Of a DNA stretch of 9,428 bases, positions 5,936-9,428 are shown in pieces. The DNA is from Oscillospiraceae bacterium (GTDB taxonomy: Bacteria > Bacillota > Clostridia > Saccharofermentanales > Saccharofermentanaceae): contig CADBNJ010000326.1 of the NCBI GenBank assembly GCA_902795955.1, forward strand, positions 1 to 9,428, read 5' to 3'. A model generated the notes under the pieces. That model did no database searches and was not told the DNA's origin. It worked only from the letters and a program-made list of their open reading frames with translations. The translations under genes and the position numbers were made by a program. Numbering within the stretch: position 1 is the first letter of the stretch; every line of letters starts with the position of its first letter.

Positions 5936-7267
5936 TTATTCGTTGATCCTCTTCTTGATCTCTTCAGCTTCCTTCTTCAGGTCAGGATTCTCCTCGACGT
6001 TATTAATGCTGTTGATAACCGTCGTATGCTTGCGGTTGCCGAAGAATTTGCCGATCCTGTCAAGAGTATAATCGAGTATGTCCCTCATGAGATACATGGC
6101 AATGCTCCTGGCGATGGCAACATCGGCATTGCGCTTTGTGGACTGCATATTCTCAACAGAGATATCATAGTATCTCGATACGGAATTCATGATCATCTCA
6201 GGCGTAATGTACTTCTTCTTATTTGGCGAGATTATAGAAGAGAGGAGGTTCTTGACCGTCTCTATGTCAATGATCCCGTTGGACAGTGATATGTAAGAAG
6301 ATATGGTGTTATAAGCGCCGTTGAGTTCTCTGATATTAGTAGTGATGTTCTCACAGACATAATCAACGATATCTTCACTTATGGTCAATCCGTCATTTCT
6401 GACTTTGCTCAGGAATATGGCCTTGCGCGTCTCAAAATCCGGCGGCTGGATATCCATGAGAATGCCGTTCTGGAACCTTGATGTAAGACGCTGATCGAAA
6501 TCTATCAGATTATTAGGCGCCTTATCGCTTGTAATTATTATCTGCTTGCCTGAATTGACAAGCGATTCGAAAGTATTGAAGAACTCGTTGATAGTCTCCT
6601 TCTTGCCGATGAGGAACTGAATGTCATCGATCATCAGCACATCAACAGAACGGTATTTATTGCGGAAAGCATCGTAATCATTGCTCATTCTGCACTGTAC
6701 AAAAGCGCTCGTGAATTCCTCACATGTCGTATAAAGAACCGATTTATTCTCAAAATTCTGCTGTATCGCATAGCCGATAGCCTTCATGAGGTGCGTCTTG
6801 CCAAGACCTGAATTACCCCACAGATAGAAGGGATTACGCTGCCTTGAACCGGGGTTGTTGGCTACAGATACGGCTGATGCGTGAGCGAACCTGTTACAGT
6901 CGCCTACTATGAAATTCTCGAAAGTGTATTCATCCGTAAGGACCGAGGAATTACTTGTGTTATTCTTCGATATAACCTTCTTCTCGGCGATGACCGAAGT
7001 TCTCAATGAATTCTCGTCCCCTGCCTTGATAAACTTGACGGATACCGGATAATCATTGATCAGGTTGACTGCTTCATTTACGATCGAACTTATCTCATTG
7101 CCTTTGAGTATGTTAAGTGAGAAAGCATCTCTTGCTGCAAGAACAAGGATATTATCCTCAAAGTGAACCTGATTGACCTTGGACAGTATTGTCTCATATA
7201 CTACAGGATCGATCCTGTTATCGAGAGACAGGATCTTCAAAGTCTTATTCCACAGGTCGGAATTCAT
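5936..7267 (-). CDS. dnaA: Chromosomal replication initiator DnaA, atypical domain IV
   Basis: DnaA binds origin boxes, oligomerises with ATP and melts the origin. This 443-residue protein has domain I (about 1-80), a short linker, and the AAA+ domain III: YTFENFIVGDCNRFAHA (114-130), Walker A GNSGLGKT (151-158), Walker B DVLMIDD (209-215), sensor 1 IIITSD (243-248), Arg264 in LTSRF as the likely arginine finger, and sensor 2 NIRELNGAYN (311-320). Domain IV is recognisable but unusual: the signature reads GNRKHTTVINS (410-420) instead of GGRDHTTVxHA, and IGKFF is preceded by Asp403 where Pro is usual. The start is ATG at 7265-7267, with GAGGTG about 8 nt upstream; the in-frame ATG at 7310-7312 would add 15 residues overlapping the promoter region and is less likely. 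Confidence 0.97.
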   Translation of the reverse strand: MNSDLWNKTLKILSLDNRIDPVVYETILSKVNQVHFEDNILVLAARDAFSLNILKGNEISSIVNEAVNLINDYPVSVKFIKAGDENSLRTSVIAEKKVISKNNTSNSSVLTDEYTFENFIVGDCNRFAHASAVSVANNPGSRQRNPFYLWGNSGLGKTHLMKAIGYAIQQNFENKSVLYTTCEEFTSAFVQCRMSNDYDAFRNKYRSVDVLMIDDIQFLIGKKETINEFFNTFESLVNSGKQIIITSDKAPNNLIDFDQRLTSRFQNGILMDIQPPDFETRKAIFLSKVRNDGLTISEDIVDYVCENITTNIRELNGAYNTISSYISLSNGIIDIETVKNLLSSIISPNKKKYITPEMIMNSVSRYYDISVENMQSTKRNADVAIARSIAMYLMRDILDYTLDRIGKFFGNRKHTTVINSINNVEENPDLKKEAEEIKKRINE

Positions 7268-7275
7268 ACTCAAAA

Positions 7276-7282
7276 CACCTCT
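7276..7282 (-). promoter_or_regulatory. Ribosome binding site deciding the dnaA start
   Basis: On the minus strand AGAGGTG lies 8 nt before the ATG at 7265-7267, favouring this start over the in-frame ATG at 7310-7312. Confidence 0.65.
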
Positions 7283-7302
7283 TAAAGATAAAAAGTAGAT
7301 AC

Positions 7303-7311
7303 ATAATAGCA
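7303..7311 (-). promoter_or_regulatory. Candidate dnaA promoter, extended -10
   Basis: On the minus strand TGCTATTAT matches an extended -10 (TGn then TATAAT with one mismatch), about 36 nt before the dnaA ATG. This would give a leader of roughly 30 nt including the Shine-Dalgarno. No clear -35 is visible. Confidence 0.4.
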
Positions 7312-7322
7312 CAAAAAGAGTT

Positions 7323-7328
7323 TATAAT
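7323..7328 (+). promoter_or_regulatory. Candidate -10 of the divergent sortase promoter
   Basis: A perfect TATAAT lies 27 bp before the sortase ATG, with no good -35 at 16-18 bp. It is only about 12 bp from the candidate dnaA -10 on the other strand, so the two divergent promoters would overlap and could be co-regulated. Confidence 0.35.
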
Positions 7329-7354
7329 TTATATATATTTTCGCGGTGATTTTT

Positions 7355-8125
7355 ATGGAATACAACGATATTGACAATAAAGACAACAGTAAAAAGAAGA
7401 GGCGCGTATCGACGGTAATACTGATAATCATCGCCGCGGCTTTCTTTGTCACGGGAGTGATCCTGCTCCTTATCGATCCCATAAGAAGTGCCAACAGGAT
7501 GAAGATCACAAACGATGCATTGGCAAGCATTGAGGAACAGATAAGACAGAATGCCACCTATACCGGTCCATCGGCCGAGACGACTCCAATGACCATAATA
7601 GTGCCAAGAGACGGCAATGAAGTGGCAGGGGAGAGCTATGACTATCTGGGTGATGAAGAAGAATTGACCGAATTATACAACGAGGTCGAGGAGATGGAGA
7701 ATAAGCTTCCCAAGAATATTGAACTGACCTGTATAGGCATCCTCAAGATAGACAAGATCGACCTCAATCTGCCTTGCTGGAGTGTGGCATCCAGGGTAGC
7801 TTTAAGGTACGGATTGGGTCATTATGAGCACTCGGCAATGCCCGGTGAGACCGGCAATTCCACCATACTCGGACACAGAAATCAGCATACTTCTACGATG
7901 TTCTACAGGCTCAAGGAAGTCAAGAAGGGTGATACGGTCGTTTTTGTAACGTCGGCAGGCCGTGAACTCCGGTATACTGTCAGAGAAGTCAAGTTTGTAT
8001 CTCCTAACCAGCTGCTTGAGAACATAGTTGCAGATGCATCGGCTGATGAGCAGCTGACGCTCGTCACATGTGCGACGGAGCGGGGCAAGGGCTACAGAAG
8101 ACTTGTCATATGTGTTCCCAAATAG
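7355..8125 (+). CDS. Membrane-anchored sortase, cysteine transpeptidase
   Basis: This 256-residue sortase would cut a sorting signal on secreted proteins and join them to the cell wall or to each other. It has a basic N-terminus (KKKRR, 13-17), one hydrophobic segment (about 19-41), an acidic, probably extended linker (about 84-119) and the sortase barrel. Catalytic His174 lies in ILGHRNQH, Cys239 in LTLVTCA and Arg248 or Arg249 in GYRRLVI. The pattern resembles class D/E-like single-pass sortases rather than class B, but I cannot fix the class. ATG 7355 is chosen because GGTGAT (7345-7350) is a plausible Shine-Dalgarno; a GTG at 7346 would add three residues and consume it. No LPxTG substrate or pilin gene is visible. 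It diverges from dnaA, where rpmH is more usual. Confidence 0.9.
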   Translation: MEYNDIDNKDNSKKKRRVSTVILIIIAAAFFVTGVILLLIDPIRSANRMKITNDALASIEEQIRQNATYTGPSAETTPMTIIVPRDGNEVAGESYDYLGDEEELTELYNEVEEMENKLPKNIELTCIGILKIDKIDLNLPCWSVASRVALRYGLGHYEHSAMPGETGNSTILGHRNQHTSTMFYRLKEVKKGDTVVFVTSAGRELRYTVREVKFVSPNQLLENIVADASADEQLTLVTCATERGKGYRRLVICVPK

Positions 8126-8158
8126 ACTAAAATCAATATTTTATTCTTATTAATAAGG

Positions 8159-8167
8159 TGCTATAAT
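8159..8167 (+). promoter_or_regulatory. Candidate purA promoter, extended -10
   Basis: TGCTATAAT is a perfect extended -10 lying 35 bp before the purA ATG. No -35 is evident. There is no GC-rich terminator hairpin between the sortase stop and here, so read-through from the sortase gene is also possible. Confidence 0.5.
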
Positions 8168-8191
8168 TCTTCCGTTAATTTTTACGATTCC

Positions 8192-8196
8192 GGAGG
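8192..8196 (+). promoter_or_regulatory. Ribosome binding site of purA
   Basis: GGAGG sits 6 nt before the ATG at 8203 and fixes the start. Confidence 0.75.
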
Positions 8197-8202
8197 CATA
8201 TT

Positions 8203-9428
8203 ATGGTCAGAGCAATAGTCGGCGCGAACTGGGGAGACGAAGGTAAGGGTAAGATAACTGACCTTCTGGCTAACGATTCTGATATAGTCATCAGATTCCA
8301 GGGCGGAGCAAATGCAGGGCACACGATAATCAACGAATTTGGAAGATTTGCCCTTCACCTTATGCCGTCCGGAGCATTTCACAAGAATATCGTCAACATA
8401 ATAGGCAACGGAGTTGCCCTTAATATCCCGAAGTTCATTGAAGAGTATAACGACCTCAAGAGCAAGGGGATAATCCCGAATGTTTACGTGTCTGACAGGG
8501 CACAGATGGTAATGCCTTATCATGTTCTTTTTGATCAGCTTGAGGAGGAGAGACTCGGCGGCAAGGCTTTCGGATCGACGAAGTCGGGCATAGCTCCCTT
8601 CTATTCCGACAAGTATGCCAAGATCGGATTCCAGGTATGCGAACTTTTTGAAGACGAAGATGTACTTAAGGAGAAGATTGCAAGAGTCCTGGAGATCAAG
8701 AATACGCTTATCGTGAATCTCTATAAGAAAGATCCGCTTAATCCGGAAGAGATCTACGGAACACTGATGGAATACAGGGATATGATCGCTCCCTTTGTGA
8801 AGGACACACAGAGTTACCTGTACGATGCTGTAAAGGAAGGTAAGAAGATACTTCTCGAAGGTCAACTCGGTTCCATGAAGGATCCCGATATGGGAATATA
8901 TCCGATGGTAACATCGTCTTCAACTCTCGCAGGCTTCGGTGCAGTAGGTGCAGGTATCCCGCCTTATGAGATCAAGGATATCGTGACAGTAGTCAAGGCA
9001 TATTCTTCTGCAGTAGGTGCAGGTGCATTCGTAAGCGAGATCTTAGATCCCGTTGAAGCAGAAGAACTCCGTAAGAGGGGCGGCGACAAGGGAGAGTACG
9101 GTGCCACTACCGGAAGGCCCAGAAGAGTAGGGTGGTTCGATGCCGTTGCTTCCAGATATGGCTGCCGTGTTCAGGGTGCCACTGAGGTAGCATTTACGGT
9201 TATGGACTGTCTCGGTTATCTCGACGAGATCCCCGTCTGTGTAGCATATGACGTCGACGGTGAGATCACAAAGGATTTCCCTAATCCCACAAAGATCGAC
9301 AGGGCTAAGCCGGTGCTTACGAAGCTCCCGGGATGGAAGTGTGATATCAGAGGAATTACGGATTTCGACAAGCTTCCCAAGGAGGCACAGGATTATGTCC
9401 TGTTCGTTGAGAAGGAGCTCGGAGTTCA
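8203..9428 (+). CDS. purA: Adenylosuccinate synthetase, divergent form, C-terminus beyond window
   Basis: PurA condenses IMP and aspartate using GTP to give adenylosuccinate, the first committed step to AMP. The window holds 408 residues; against E. coli PurA (432) about 20 are missing at the right edge. Conserved parts are GANWGDEGKGKITD (7-20, with catalytic Asp12), FQGGANAGHT (32-41, with His40), GNGVAL (68-73) and the aspartate loop GATTGRPRR (300-308). Several motifs depart from the common form: GSTKSGIAPFYSDKY (124-138) for GTTGRGIGPAYEDK, LEGQLGSMKDPDMGIYP (218-234) for FEGAQGTLLDIDHGTYP, AYSSAVGAGAFVSE (266-279) for AYSTRVGAGPFPTE, and FTVMDCLG (331-338) for LTKLDVLD. From memory, Lachnospiraceae carry this form. 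Function is probably retained, since Asp12, His40 and the Arg305/Arg307 loop remain. Confidence 0.93.
   Translation, partial: MVRAIVGANWGDEGKGKITDLLANDSDIVIRFQGGANAGHTIINEFGRFALHLMPSGAFHKNIVNIIGNGVALNIPKFIEEYNDLKSKGIIPNVYVSDRAQMVMPYHVLFDQLEEERLGGKAFGSTKSGIAPFYSDKYAKIGFQVCELFEDEDVLKEKIARVLEIKNTLIVNLYKKDPLNPEEIYGTLMEYRDMIAPFVKDTQSYLYDAVKEGKKILLEGQLGSMKDPDMGIYPMVTSSSTLAGFGAVGAGIPPYEIKDIVTVVKAYSSAVGAGAFVSEILDPVEAEELRKRGGDKGEYGATTGRPRRVGWFDAVASRYGCRVQGATEVAFTVMDCLGYLDEIPVCVAYDVDGEITKDFPNPTKIDRAKPVLTKLPGWKCDIRGITDFDKLPKEAQDYVLFVEKELGV

Noticed and set aside
5885..6289. Plus-strand open frame of 134 codons starting in the dnaA-dnaN gap
   Set aside because: Most of it is antisense to DnaA domain IV; the start overlaps the TTATGAACA repeat and has no Shine-Dalgarno.
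7245..7254. TTATTCCACA as a DnaA box
   Set aside because: It has an extra base relative to TTATNCACA and lies inside dnaA coding sequence.
7268..7312. Upstream in-frame ATG extending DnaA by 15 residues
   Set aside because: The extension is hydrophobic, unlike DnaA N-termini, overlaps the candidate -10, and the internal ATG has a much better ribosome site.
7282..7557. Hydrophobic minus-strand open frame over the sortase start
   Set aside because: Its hydrophobicity is the antisense of the sortase membrane segment and the dnaA promoter region; no independent support.
8146..8157. CTTATTAATAAG palindrome between the sortase and purA as a terminator
   Set aside because: It is pure AT-type stem without loop or T-tract; too weak to call.
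8182..8865. A 227-codon open frame on the minus strand opposite purA
   Set aside because: It lies wholly antisense to the well-supported purA, has no family resemblance that I recognise and no clear ribosome site; it is a shadow of purA codon structure.

Overview
This window looks like the replication-origin neighbourhood of a Bacillota chromosome, probably class Clostridia and possibly near Lachnospiraceae. The block dnaA-dnaN-recF-remB-gyrB is the classical Gram-positive arrangement. RemB (DUF370) is typical of that phylum. Base composition is moderate, with extremely AT-rich intergenic gaps. The adenylosuccinate synthetase resembles, from memory, a divergent form I associate with Lachnospiraceae. 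The lineage is an inference; the gene identities are clear.

Layout: the minus strand, read from right to left, carries dnaA (7267-5936), dnaN (5621-4518), recF (4515-3301), remB (3225-2974), gyrB (2916-814) and the first 205 codons of parA/soj (615-1, running off the left edge). The plus strand carries a sortase (7355-8125), divergent from dnaA, and then purA (8203 to the right edge, lacking only about 20 C-terminal residues). dnaN and recF are 2 bp apart, so they are probably translationally coupled. The usual yaaA/rlbA gene between them is absent, and gyrA does not follow gyrB.

The only gene-free stretch over 300 bp is 5622-5935, between dnaA and dnaN. It is AT-rich and holds direct repeats, a palindrome, and two exact TTATGAACA 9-mers, but no canonical DnaA box (TTATNCACA). 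DnaA itself carries unusual substitutions in its DNA-recognition domain, including Lys in place of the Asp of the GRDHTTV signature. A shifted DnaA box is therefore a testable idea. A second palindrome sharing CGATTTAACA-N-TGTTAAA lies just upstream of gyrB, which suggests one regulator acting at both loci. Two perfect parS-type palindromes (TGTTCCACGTGGAACA), 50 bp centre to centre, lie between gyrB and parA.

Together the genes cover initiation (DnaA), processivity (beta clamp), gap repair (RecF), supercoiling (GyrB), origin segregation (ParA with parS) and a global regulator (RemB). The plus-strand genes are a cell-surface transpeptidase and a purine biosynthesis enzyme. I see no CRISPR array, insertion sequence, tRNA, rRNA or phage element. 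No wholly new system is evident; the interest lies in the non-canonical cis sites and in diverged residues of conserved proteins.
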